Assembly (NCBI GenBank): GCA_033558025.1
Contig: JAUCEF010000005.1
Span: 2,852,001 to 2,916,000 of the forward strand
DNA from: Phytophthora sp. 'mugwort'
Taxonomy: Eukaryota > Oomycota > Peronosporomycetes > Peronosporales > Peronosporaceae
DNA: 64,000 nucleotides
Direction of reading: 5' to 3'
The notes under the pieces are model-generated. The model did not search any database. It saw only the letters and a program-made list of their open reading frames with translations, and was not told the origin of the DNA. The position numbers and the translations under genes were made by a program. Shown in pieces: positions 41,316 to 52,289 of the stretch (its first letter is position 1; each line of letters opens with the position of its first letter).

Positions 41316-43258
41316 ACTTAAACGACCACTTTAGTGCGCGGTTTTGTGACATTTCGAGTTTGTCCAGGAATTAAAACCAGAGCTAGCAATTGAGTTTCGC
41401 AATAGATAACTCTGTAGAGGAGAAAATGATGTTTCAGGAGCAATTTTTTTTTACGCTAAGCCCACAAGTGGATTCCAAGTTACGGGTGAAAATATGGAGT
41501 CAGAAAAAGCAGTCTAAAAAGATGAGGACCACTTTAGTGCACGGCATGACAAATCTACTCTGACAAACCCCTAAACATCATCTTCTTCGTCACCAGCCTA
41601 CCGGACACATCGACCGTCTTGCGCTTCTTTGGACCTCTCTACTTTGGTGCAGAGGGCAGCACCAGCACCTCGCTGCGGACCTCGCTTGAACTGTGTCCTT
41701 TCGCTGCAGCCAATCGGTCGTACCGAGTTCACCCTTGGCCACGCCGCTCGCATACACGTCGAGTCGCTTCATCAACTGGACAAGCGACCAGGAAACAACC
41801 CCGTACCAGCAAAACCGTTGACCACGTTCTGGGGGCGGTCGATGATGGCCGTTTGGTACGCTTAGCAGGCGATAGCGATTGCCTCGCTTCGGCAGGATCG
41901 CATCCGCAGTCTCAAATAGCCGGTTTTGCAGTCGCTCACGGACAATTGCCTTGAACGGTTTGAACACGGCCACGTCCAGTGACTGGAACAAGTGGGTCGC
42001 ATTCGGCGGCAGAGCGACCAACAATATCCCCAGGTCCACGCACAGCGTAACCGATTCTATTATAACATACCCCGCCAAAACCGATACACATTGCATATCA
42101 CAAATACATAAATTACATTACCGATATAAAACACCGTAGGCGGGGAGTATCATACATGCACGTACCGATATTAATGTGCGTTAAACTGTTGTCCAGCACC
42201 AAGATAACGGGAAGCTGAGCGTTCTGGCTAACCAACCGCTCGTGAAAGAAGTTCACCCACAATTTGAAGAGAGCCGCATTGATGAAGCCCTTCGGCGCAC
42301 CAGATACCGTAGCGTCCTCGATCGATAGAACGGCCAGGTCTTCACGGTACACGCGAAGACCGGGGACGATGACGAGTGGAGGAACCGCCGTACCAGCCGC
42401 ATTTACCGCCGTTACCACTGTCATGTGGTAGCCTGGTCTCCTGACTCTATACGCTCGTCGAGCCCTTTACCGCGAGCACCCGACGTGACGAGGCTTTGGG
42501 CATGAATGATGTCTCGTCCATGTTGTACACACGCGAGGCATCAAGCCGCTGCACGATCACGAGCTTCGCCATCGTGTAGAACAGCGTATGAATCGATGAC
42601 TGGTTCACGCTGCTGCGCACGCGGGTAATGGGCTGAGCCATGCGGCAGCCAGTACAGGATGACGCCCCAAGAATCGCGAGTACCACCCGGACGTAAGAGG
42701 CTCGAAAGGTTTGCCGCGTGTGGGGAGTGTGCTCAGCCTCTCGTAGATCTGATTGGCGGACTTGATGATAGCACCACGGCTGATGGGGAGACCAACATGC
42801 TGCATACCGGCCACCCACTCCACCAAGTCGGCTTCGAAATTGTGTGGGATGACCGGTTTTGTGCCACAGCGGTTGCCATCGAGGGGTTTTCCCTCGCGTA
42901 CGTCCTTGGCCTTCTTGAAGAGGGTACGTAGCGGGATGGGAGACGTGTGTGTAACCGCGGCAAACTTCTCGCCGTCATCTCAGAAGAGCAGCCTCCAGGT
43001 CTTCCTTCGGGTACTTCCCCCGCTTGTAGTCATTTCGCTTCGTTCTTGTATCTGCGAGCTGGTGGACTAACGACAAGCTGAATACTTTATTCCTCTATAA
43101 ATAAATTTCAGTCGTTGAGATATAATAAAGCACGCACTAAAGTGGTTTGAATCGAGCCGACCAATGAGATTATGTAAATATGATTTCGTGGCAGCTATTG
43201 GTTGTTAATTATCACCGTGCAAACAAGCGGTACCGCGCACTAAAGTGGTCGTTTAAGT
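41316..43258 (-). mobile_element. Pogo-like DNA transposon with perfect 27-bp TIRs and internal repeat copies
   Basis: Perfect 27-bp terminal inverted repeats at 41316-41342 and 43232-43258 (start ACTTAAACGACCACTTTAGT) flanked on both sides by TA (41314-41315, 43259-43260), the target duplication of Tc1/mariner/pogo elements. The core CCACTTTAGTGC recurs inside at 41529-41540 and, inverted, at 43134-43145. The element holds one degraded transposase gene on the minus strand. The perfect TIRs suggest it could still be moved in trans. Confidence 0.88.
41590..43035 (-). pseudogene. Pogo-like transposase of the 41.3-43.3 kb element
   Basis: From the 5' end: LVEWVAGMQHVGLPISRGAI and SANQIYERL (helix-turn-helix), GWYSRFLGRHP; RVYNMDETSFMPKA with the first catalytic Asp (about 42520); VLDNSLTHIN with the second (about 42195); a probable intron 42057-42165 (GT-AG, 109 nt); then ESVTLCVDLGILLVALPPNA and LDVAVFKPFK. 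Frameshifts break it in several places. Pogo/Tigger family, DDE1 type. Confidence 0.78.
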
Positions 43259-43260
43259 TA

Positions 43261-44023
43261 TCGTTACTTAAGAGTTTCTAGCGATAAGTAGGCTAAACAA
43301 GTATTAGTAAATGTAGTTTACAAATGATTTTGTTGTAAGATCTAAAAACCCAACCGCAAAAGTCGGATAGATGCAGCACCTTTTTACTATAGAGAAATGC
43401 ATGGTGCTGCATCTTTCCCAACAAGTGCAGTAGAATTTGAATTTTCCAAAACACGGTACAGATCTTACAGTACATAGCAATTCGTGGTGAAGTTTGATTG
43501 ATCGACGAGCTTCATTGCTGGACGCTGCCATTTGCAGAATCGTCACCCCCTGAAGCCCCCCCCCCCCCCCCCCACGAGAAGCGACCATGCCAAGAGAACG
43601 AATCCCGCTGTCTTACACCAATGATTTCAAGCTTCGTCTATTTCAGGACTATCTCGCCGCAGTCCAAAACGGCATCGCCAGGAAGGATTCTCCCTGGATC
43701 TGCGTATCAAATGCCCGACGCTGCAAACTTGGCAGCATAAACTCGACCAGCTCGTTGCGGCGTCCCGACGCCAAGCTCAGCCCACATGTCTCGAGCCTCT
43801 AGGCTTACGCTTGGCAGCAGCGGGTGTATCTCCGAGCCAGCGCCGGTAGAAGATGCTGTGGTGACTTTTATCAAGAATGCACGTCATGAAGAGCAAGTGG
43901 TGACCCCTGACATGTTCCTTCGGAAGGTCGATGACCTAGCGCCGAGTTCATGAGGGCAAAAACTTCGACGCACAGCTAGCATGGTGCGTGCGTTTGATGT
44001 ACCGCAGGGGCTTGAGCATTCGA
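43261..44023. other. Spacer with C18 tract and a short unrecognised ORF
   Basis: A run of 18 C residues lies at 43556-43573. After it, 43587-43802 encodes a 71-residue peptide beginning MPRERIPLSYTNDFKLRLFQ. The frame resembles the N-terminus of a transposon-borne protein but has no motif I can name. The rest to 44023 holds nothing recognisable. Confidence 0.35.
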
Positions 44024-44088
44024 CGCATATGCCACTCAGGTCAAAAGACGAGGTCGCTCCTTGTCTTTTGACCTGAGTGGCATATGCG
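44024..44088. repeat. Perfect palindrome, 26-bp arms, 13-nt spacer
   Basis: Arms 44024-44049 and 44063-44088 are exact reverse complements (left arm starts CGCATATGCCACTCAGG). The spacer can pair further with one G-T wobble, leaving a 5-nt loop. It looks like a recent inverted duplication rather than a terminator. Confidence 0.85.
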
Positions 44089-44149
44089 CCATGAAGCGCC
44101 CAAAGGTGCCCGCAGCAACTGCGCCGTCCTCAACCATCCACCAATGGGC

Positions 44150-44650
44150 TGCTAACCGTCATTTCTGTGGGCACAGCCACGTGCCATGAGAAGTCCGATG
44201 TGCAATAATTCGTGCGTCTGGTACCCCGACTTCGCCTTCAATCGCCGGCGGATCTGCTTCTGCGTCTCGCGTCGACGAATTACCTCCCCGCTTGTATCGC
44301 CTGCGCGCAGATATCCTGACCAAGTGCGAGGAGACCATCCACAGATACTGCGTCGAGTGTCTTCAAGCATTCGGTTGATACGCTCCGTCTGCCCATCCGT
44401 TTGAAGACGATCGGCAGTGGACATGTGCAGCCTCGTTACAAGTAGTTGGAACAGCGTTCGCCAGAACGCAGCGGTAAATCGTGGGCCACGATCCGAGACA
44501 ATTGTTTCCGGCAGACTATGCCTGTCGACTTGCTGAAGGCCGTACCGGTTCGCTCCGACGTACATGACCCAGAATGACTTAGGTATGAAATAGAAAAAGG
44601 TTAGAAGCAGCGAATGGGAAATACCACGTATCTCTGCCACAGGCTGCGCT
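44150..44650 (-). pseudogene. Ty3/gypsy integrase fragment
   Basis: The minus-strand frame contains LPETIVSDRGPRFTAAFW, RTLFQLL, MSTADRLQTDGQTERINRML: the second catalytic Asp region and the QTDGQTER motif of gypsy integrases. It is a different family from the two large Ty3 copies, where these sites read QIVSDRDPRFTGKFWAL. No LTR was found. An isolated scrap. Confidence 0.75.
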
Positions 44651-45583
44651 TCTTCATGTCCATCCCGGGGTATCCAGACGCTGCCTATTCAAACAACGAC
44701 CACACGGACTTCCACTCCATGGCGCATAAAGCATCTTCACACTCCTTGGAGGCGCGTTTGTTGAGCGCGTCATTGCCGACTTGAAACGATTCGACGAACG
44801 CTTCGTTCATCGGCACAGCATTGGTATCGGACAAAACGTCTTCGTCATCATCGTCCGAAACGTTGTTTACGTCTTCGTCGACTTCGTCGACTTCTCCATT
44901 GTTACTTTTCGCCCGAACCTATACTCTCGTAAGCACTCATGTCCTCGTCTTACGGAATGAGGTTGACGTCTCTCTTTACGTGACATCACGGGCGCAGCGT
45001 ACGACCTGTTAATTCATCCGACACATTGTCTGGTTCATCCTGGCTGCTAACGCCGGGCGCCTTTGACAGTAGCTGGACGCTTGTTGCCGCATCTCGCTGT
45101 GACTCATCAAATTGCAGCTCGCTTGGCGATAGATCAAACGCCCTAGTCACTGCTGCCTGTGAATAGTCGGCGTCCGACTCTCTTGACGACCCGAACATCG
45201 TATTCAGGGTATCCCGAAAGAGATGGGTGCTCGTGTCGATCTGGGACGCTCGAATGCCGCAGTCGAACTGCTCCGTCATTTTCTCGGCCGCAATGCACGA
45301 ATTCCTCAATCTCTCTTCTCTGACGTTCTCGCACACCAACAACACCCTCGCCCACATCGCTCGCCCTCTCACCCGTCTCACTCTCATCTGCCACATCGTC
45401 TTCTTCGACGCCCTCGCTCTCTGCTGTCACGTTGCCGTCTTCGATGTTCTCACTGTAGGCTCACGTTGGCGTCTTCTACACTCTCACTCTTGTCCAACAA
45501 GCCTGACAGTAGTGCATGCACCACGACTGCCTGCTCCCTTATATACACGCTGATGCCATCTGGATCGAGTAGCTCCACTCTGT
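44651..45583. other. Degraded sequence with Glu/Asp-rich minus-strand frames, unassigned
   Basis: Frames at 45430-45143 and 45396-44986 on the minus strand overlap and are rich in charged residues (EGVEEDDVADESETGERA). Neither has a recognisable domain. Position upstream of the gypsy integrase fragment on the same strand suggests retroelement debris. Confidence 0.3.
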
Positions 45584-46400
45584 CTAGAGGCCGCTGAGTC
45601 GCTTGGCCGTCCAGCCTGCCACCCGCAGTTGCCACCGGAAATGACCGAAGCCAATGTCGCGTGCGATGGCGGCGATCTTTCTCCGAAGACTCGAGCGGTT
45701 GCGCGCCATCCCGCAATTTCTATAGTAAGTGGCGTCAGTAGTTTTGGTCGCTGAGGAGGCAACCCTGACCGCCTTCCCTAATTCCCGCTCTTTTGCCCTG
45801 TTCAGTTTCTGTATTTTCCACAATGACCTCTTGATCGTTGTAACTGATTTAGTTAAAGTACTGGAATTCTCCTCTGGAGCCAACCACCGTTGTTGCTCGA
45901 CAACATTGAATGAGCAGGAGGGATTCCGAGATCGGACCTGGCGGAGCCTCGGATCCAGATGGGGAAGCCAGCGGACTCGGGGGACCAAGTCTACCTTGAA
46001 CTTCCGATCCCGCTTGATCAGTCGGTGGACTCCCGTGATCGGCATGGCCAGGATCAGTTTACACGAGGAAGCCGCAGGCGTCCCACCAGATTCGTGCAGA
46101 TAGCCTTTGGGCTCCCGGGATCAACTATCTCGATCGGCTGGGAAGCGTCTCCGCCCGGGAGAGTACTGGACCGACGACGAGCTTCAGTAGGAGATCGGGA
46201 TGAAGCCACCAACTCCTGATCGTCGATGTCTTCTTCTTCGTTGTCCCCCGGTTCTGGCAGTCCAGATGACGGAGGGGCTTCCGCGTTGGAGGCAACTAAA
46301 CCTTGCTCGCTGTCGATCCCCGGACCATCGTCGTCGATCTCCGGCTGAGGCTCCGACTCAGCCAGAGAAGAAGTTCCCACCGAGACCGGACCGCCTGGGC
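45584..46400 (-). pseudogene. Unrecognised degraded ORF pair, possibly retroelement gag
   Basis: Frame 46380-46054 (108 codons) is acidic and Ser/Pro-rich (QPEIDDDGPGIDSEQG, QPIEIVDPGSPKA). Frame 46045-45584 (153 codons) follows almost directly in another phase and is basic and helical (RSLWKIQKLNRAKERELGKA). A single frameshift would join them. No domain recognised; the acidic leader followed by a basic part, upstream of an integrase scrap, would fit a gag. Confidence 0.3.
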
Positions 46401-46596
46401 TCCGATTCGTAAGAATATAAAAACATATACTGTAATTAAAATTTATTATAACATTATAACCACACTAACAACTTTTAAAGTTGTTCGCGAATTACCGCTT
46501 TTTGTTAGCCGTTTTGGTATTTAGCTTGTAAATCCGTTAAAAATACCGACAGATGTTGAAAGAATATAAAAAATCCTGTTTTTTTGGTAGGAATCC

Positions 46597-46663
46597 CTAG
46601 AACAAGCGGTTTTATTTAATATAAAAGTTATAGTTTTTATTAAATAAAAACCGCATGTTCTAG
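46597..46663. repeat. AT-rich inverted repeat, ~30-bp arms
   Basis: CTAGAACAAGCGGTTTTATT at 46597 is mirrored by the arm ending at 46663 (reverse complement CTAGAACATGCGGTTTTTAT), with few mismatches and a short centre. Could be a hairpin or paired transposon ends. Confidence 0.65.
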
Positions 46664-46919
46664 AAATCCCCCTAAATGTCGCATAGTAAGACCAAACGTC
46701 ACCAAGGCGTACGACGATACTGTAGTATCACAAAATTTAGTCGTATGTAGAGGCGGTTGTGGTCCGTCTATACAACGTAACGATGAAATACAAGTCGCTC
46801 GACAAGCCGAAACATTGCCTATGGTTTGTCGCCCATGTGCGGGACACCCGGTGTTACTTTATTGTCGTAGTTCTTGGCGACACTTAGTCAAAACGTTTTG
46901 GCCAATGAATGGCCCATAA
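46644..46919 (+). other. Cys-rich open frame without ATG start
   Basis: 91 codons are open between TAA 46641 and TAA 46917, with paired cysteines (VVCRGGCGPS, VCRPCAGHP, LLYCRSSW). A further C-x2-C phrase (AECNVCHDTL) follows about 120 nt later in another frame. Pattern suggests a decayed zinc-binding protein; family unknown. Confidence 0.25.
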
Positions 46920-48059
46920 TAGATACGGCATCGTGATAAAAACCTTTCCATTTGGTGCTAATTTCTTGCTGTTATACCTGGTATCGCCAACAGCGCACGA
47001 AAGCCAAACTCAAAACCAAGACTGCGGAATGTAATGTGTGTCACGATACGTTGTAAGCTCCAACAATTGTGTAATGGCGGAGAATACTTACTATTAATAA
47101 GTATTAACACAAGGGAAAATCGGATGTCACGACTTTAACTGCCATGCTGCGCACAACGCGGTCACAAAACCCATTAACAACACGCAAGCTACCTACCGGA
47201 AGGACAATGCTTGTTCCAGAAGACTCGTCATTTAACCCGTACCGGCAGTGGCAAAAGAATGGTCTTTTAAGATTTTTTGTTTGTTTTTGTTATGCTGGTC
47301 CTTAATTTTAATCAGATATCCCCATTGACAGCCATGATGGCTGCCCGTCCCGTAATCTCGCTGCAGTGCGTCTTGTTCCCGCCTCACGAGCCGTAGCTAA
47401 CAAGGAGCGACAGCTTCATGTAGGTATTTAACTCTGAACACGATAAACCAATACATATATCGTGGTGCTTATGTTAAAGGAGGGGGCCAAAACCGAAGGT
47501 ACCCCGCGCGGCAGTCGGAGTCACTTATGACACGAGGAACTTCGCGACACTAGTATTAAGAACAAGACTTATTATATTAAGTGAACCACTTGCATTTAGA
47601 CCATAGCGCTTTCCACAATTACGCCAGCGCTGTCAACAATGTCTTCTTCGACTATATGTGCAAATACATATCCTAAACCTCAACACTAATGTCCGTCCGT
47701 CTGTCACGCCATAACGTGATTTCTAGCAGCAATCTCATTGGCTGCCGAGCGCAGCGAAGGCGGGCCGCCGCTGGCTAAAACAAATTACGCCGCCGAACGC
47801 GACCATTGGTGGGAATATTAACGATTAGCTGAAACTTGACGTATATATTTTTAGCCTGCGTCATTTCATTCCTGAAAATAGAGGCTGTCATTACATGCAG
47901 GGTGTGGGAGGCGGGAGTGGTGTCGCTCCCGCTCGGTCTTGACGGGCTTTGGGACTGCAGCTGCACATAGGCAGGTCCACCTACTGGGAGAAACTCCATC
48001 ACGCCCGACGCAATCAGTCCTTCATTTGTTATCCAAACGGCATCGGCGGGCTAGCTCAG

Positions 48060-48949
48060 CCATATCGGTCTAGCAGGCACTTTGTGAAGGATTACACGCA
48101 GCGAGCATGTTCCATCACCCAATGGCCATTGAAATTATCGCGAAGTAGCGCGACCGGAGGGCTGAACGGGCCCGGCGTCCAAAATGGAATCGTAAGAACT
48201 AGAACGCCATTTCGCCAGTCCACCATGCAGCTTGGTTACCGTAATTCCGGACGCCATAGTTGTTTTGTACAGCTTCTACTTCTTTCTATACGTGACGCCC
48301 AAAACCGTGGCGAGTACGTGTGTTTTCAGCGCGTAGGTCAGGCAACTTAGATGACTTTGACTCAGTATCAGGAACCGGGTGTATTTGTTTCCGTCAGAGT
48401 AACCTATAATCATTGCCGCGATGCGCTCCTCCTCTTTTTACAGCTTTTCACTCATACCATTTTTGAGCCTATAGACGTTACAGTAGTTCGAGGAAGCATC
48501 TAAAAATACACCAGTCTGATCGGCGTTATAGATTCTTGTAACACCAGCCACACATGCCTTGTTGCCGGACCTCTTTAGCAAACTTGGCGCTCGTTGAGAC
48601 GCCTGGAATGGTGTTTCTTGTCCAAAGTGAGTTCGGGCGCGGAAAAAGAAAGTCTGCGGCGCCTTGTAAATCCTCGACGCCACTGTCACGACGCCGAAAA
48701 GTACTCAGGCGAAATGCTAGCTACCCGAACAATCTCAAGTGCCTGCAACTTCAGCATGATGGACGGAACAGGGAACCCCTCGCGGCGAAAACCATTTATC
48801 CATTTGCGTATATGCTGGTCCACTTCGCTGGGTAGGAAGAGCCCCAGATCAGGGACCCTCGCACGTACTTGAGTAACCCAGTGTTCACTCTGCGCACGTC
48901 GTCCGAGCGTATCGTGTTGGACTAGCCACTTGTAGACCAGCTTAGCCAT
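48060..48949 (-). pseudogene. Pogo/Tigger-like transposase relic
   Basis: Minus strand, 5' to 3': a basic start, then DQHIRKWINGFRREGFPVPS and IMLKLQALEIV (CENP-B-type helix-turn-helix), FFFRARTHFGQ, then TRIYNADQTGVFLDASS with the first catalytic Asp (about 48530), and degraded sequence beyond. Frameshifts throughout. It lies next to the left end of the copia element (starts 49037). Confidence 0.7.
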
Positions 48950-49036
48950 GTTCTCTCTTTTGATGTCACTAAGACCATAAAAAAGCGGTCCAGTGTGTCG
49001 TTCATGTTGGTGTCATCGAAGTGCCGAATAACTTGC

Positions 49037-49246
49037 TGTTGGAAAGGAGCCGCCCTTGAAGTAAGCGGTTGATGCGTGTACGTCGAGCAGACGCTCTGGA
49101 GCTTCGTTTCTCACTGAGGATGAGCGTGCGGCTGTGAGTGTGGGTGCCAAATTGTAGACAAAGGCTAAGATGAACCTAACTCTCTCTTTTACATTGTTAA
49201 CCGCAAGTGCGACACCAAACCGTGGTCCGAGGACCGAAACTCTACA
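49037..49246 (+). repeat. 5' LTR of the copia element
   Basis: Starts TGTTGGAAAGGAGCCG, ends CTCTACA. It shares long stretches with 61875-62097 (for example GTTAACCGCAAGTGCGA), with many point differences, so the insertion is old. An outward start point for gag lies further in. Confidence 0.8.
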
Positions 49247-49382
49247 GGTTTTGAACCCAAACGACGACGCCAGCGCTGGAGTAGCCCGCGACGACACGCC
49301 GGTGCCGACGCCGGCACTGGCAACAAATCGCGAAAGGATTGGTTTGGCTGATAATGTTGAGGAGACGCACTGCCGCAGCTGG

Positions 49383-50560
49383 TGAACAGATGTCAGGTGA
49401 CGTGGGCAACGGAACAGATAACGCATCCGAGGTGCTAGCTTTGATGCGAGGAATTGTTGGGCGGCTCGATCGCCTTGAGGAGTTGCAGACGAAGATGAAG
49501 CAGAGACTGGAGAACGACAATAGGCGCAATGTCGACCAGCCCATGACACCGTCCATAAACTCGAGCCTATTTGCATCTGGCTTCGGCCGAGTCGAACGCA
49601 TGCAGATCGACTCGCTGGGTGGTTCTACCAGCACCCATCTCACGGGAATACTACGAAGACCCGCAGTAGCACTACAATATTTCGGACAACAAAACTGGGT
49701 TATGGGATGCCCATGTCCGAACTGCAACGCCACTATGCAACAGCTTAAGCAGCGCAAGATAAGTAACCTGCGGCGGCACCACAACCTCGAGAGGGCCAAT
49801 TACAGGCTGGAGCGGAAAGATCCCCACCCCATAATCAGAACGCGGTAGTCAGGTACCCGGATGCGCACCAGAAGCAACTGGCCATTCGACCGTTCGAAGG
49901 GAAAGAGCTGTACGTTAGATTCGGCTCCTGGTTCCTGAAAAGGGCGGATATTTGAACGGCAAGTGGTGTTGCACAGTCTACGTGTGGGTTCACGTGGCCT
50001 GAGGACGTCAAGGTTGACTTACTTGGACACGCTTTGTCGGGCACTGTTGACCGTTATTACCATAAGCAGATGGAGGTCTGGTGGGCACAGCCGCCCACGC
50101 TGCAGAACGTTATGGAGAGGAGGTTGGAGGCGTTCAAAACCAACATCACCCCGGCGCAGGTGATGAAACTGCTCAGCGCGCCGAAGGACGGTAAGCGCAC
50201 ATGACCCGATCACTATATGTACATCGTGGCAACTCAGAGGCGTGCAGCGGCGGAGCAGACTATCTAGTACTGAATAATATAGTACACTACGCGTCTTCGG
50301 ATTTGCGACCTGTACTGATGGCTAAGGTAAACAACACGAAGATGGACTACCTGCTACAAGCCGAGGAGCTCGCGCACTTTGCGCAGTCGCGGGAGCTGGA
50401 AAACTCGAAGCACCGCGAACCCGGAAAGGAAGTCGTCGCTTTCGAGGGCGGGCAGCGCAACACTGAGACACGGCGTTGTCACGGGTGTGACCAAGTGCGG
50501 CATCTGCGAGCAGCATGCCCGGAGCGAGGCCGGGGGCGTAGATTGAATCTGATCTGACAC
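49383..50560 (+). pseudogene. Copia gag remnant
   Basis: The frame 49339-49848 gives an N-terminal coiled segment (RGIVGRLDRLEELQTKMKQR). Broken frames then carry PEDVKVDLLGHALSGTVDRY, YYHKQMEVWW and SSDLRPVLMAKVNNTKMDYL, ending in the zinc knuckle CHGCDQVRHLRAAC (50484-50516), C-x2-C-x4-H-x4-C. This fits a copia gag. Confidence 0.7.
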
Positions 50561-50589
50561 TAGCCGTAAACGAAAAGTTGACATGGACT

Positions 50590-51730
50590 GAGGATATGCG
50601 GATCCTTGACAGTGGATCCAGCAGGCACCTGATGACTGACGAGCCGTGCGAGAAGACGTCGAGATATGCGACAACGCGTGTCTACAGCCGAATGGAACGC
50701 CCATGAACGTGACCAAGAAGGGCACACTGATGCTTCGAGTGGTGGCGTGCGGAAAGGAACAGACAATGACGTTAACGGAGGTGTACTATGCTGCGAGCGT
50801 TGTTCACAATCTGATCTCGTACGGAATATTAGAAAGGAAGGGCTATATGCTGATGGACAAGGACGGGCAGCGTGTTGTGGCTGCGAGGGACAGCGGACAC
50901 GTGGCATTCGACGTAAGCATACACCAGAACGTTCTAGTAGTGCTAGGCGCCATAAAAGGAAGACGCGAACTTATGTCCGAGGTGATCATGACGGCGCTGG
51001 ATCAGGAGGCGAGCCTCCTGATCCAGCGCCGTCATGATCACCGGACGACGTGTCGAGTTCCGTGCAGAAAGGTACTATTAAATATTCATAGGTGTCGGAG
51101 GCACCTGAGCTACGACGCAGTGGGTCCGCTAGCGCGAGGCACCAACTCGTATATCGATCCACCGATCGCAGACGGGTAAACGGTTTGACCTGTGCGCAGG
51201 GAAAACAGACGAAGAATAGACAGTCGAATAAGGAGAGCGGTGACCACTCACTGGTCGATAGGGTGGGAGGGGTCATATGTTCGGCCTAAAGGGCCCGATG
51301 ATGCCGTTAGATATCAATTGAATAACCGCTACATGATCAATTTCGCGGGCCACAAGAGCAATTACTGCAGGGTATTCCTAGAGCGCACGAAAGACGCTGC
51401 GGCGAAACAGTTTGAACATTTCCTCGTCTATTTCGAGAACATGCTTAGATGCAAGATTCACGTGCTACGCACTGAATCTGGTGGAGAATACGAAAAATGT
51501 GGACCTCTTCTGCAAGCGTACCCGGGTAGCTCGTCAACGGAGTCGGAACCACTCGAGCAATTGTAAGGCCGAAAGAATGCACCGCACAATCATTAATATG
51601 GCGCGATGTATGATTTTCACTTGCGGTCTCCTGCTCAGATTCTGGGGAGACGCAATGAATACGCGGCATACATACTCAGCAGATCACCAACGAACTCTAA
51701 CTCAGGCCGATCTTTGCTGTTAAAGGTGCT
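50590..51730 (+). pseudogene. Copia protease and integrase region
   Basis: MRILDSGSSRHLMTDEP (50596) has the copia-type protease active site D-S-G-S. VYYAASVVHNLISYGILERK is the strand that follows it in copia polyproteins. The integrase has FAGHKSNYCRVFLERTKDA, LRTESGGEYE and AERMHRTIINMARCM. A 30-bp-arm palindrome interrupts the region (50981-51042). Confidence 0.7.
50981..51042. repeat. Perfect palindrome, 30-bp arms, 2-nt spacer
   Basis: Arms 50981-51010 and 51013-51042 are exact reverse complements (left arm starts GGTGATCATGACGGCGCTGG), separated by GA only. It replaces or duplicates part of the copia sequence between protease and integrase. Confidence 0.88.
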
Positions 51731-52289
51731 GACCAAACGGACGCCACAGCTGGGGGAAATCGTGGGCTTTGGCTCACCGCGTACGGTTGTTCCGATATCC
51801 GCAAAACAAGAATTTCTCTCAGCGAGCACAACAAGGAATGATTGCCAGGATCGGCGAAGAAACCAAGGGGTATATAGAGTACTTGCCGAAGGACAAGGTC
51901 GTGGTGACGACGCAACATGTGAAGATCATAGAGACTCTTGACAAAACACAGAACGAGCAGGTTCAGCGACTGTACCTGATTGAAGACGGTTTTTGCTGTT
52001 GAGGAGGAGCTTGCGGACCAAGTTGCATAGCCTACCGATGTCGACGACGACGGAAATGCCCAAGCATCGAATGGACTCGCGATAATCACGAAAAGAGCAC
52101 CCAACAAATCAAGAATAATGAAAATGTGGAGGAGAGAACGACCAGTAACCCGCTCGACTGGGGGGGGGGGGGAACTGAGAAGAAGGCGATCGAGTCCACG
52201 CAGCCAGTGGAGGCCGGTCAGGCCGTCGTGAAGAACGTCGTGGAAGTGGATCCAAAGGACTACCGGATGCCATGCGTAACAGAGACATG

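Larger units (their letters stand above)
46401..48059. other. AT-rich island, mostly unassigned
   Basis: About 1.6 kb, clearly AT-richer than its surroundings, with no gene that starts with ATG. It holds an inverted repeat at 46597-46663 and a Cys-rich open stretch at 46644-46919. Base composition unlike both neighbours suggests an inserted element of separate origin. Confidence 0.4.

Noticed and set aside
44024..44088. CRISPR array or rho-independent terminator at the palindromes
   Set aside because: Eukaryotic context, a single inverted pair rather than spaced direct repeats, and no T tract or adjacent gene.
49013..49576. 187-codon minus frame over the copia 5' LTR
   Set aside because: Runs across the LTR border, is opposite the gag frame and has no domain.
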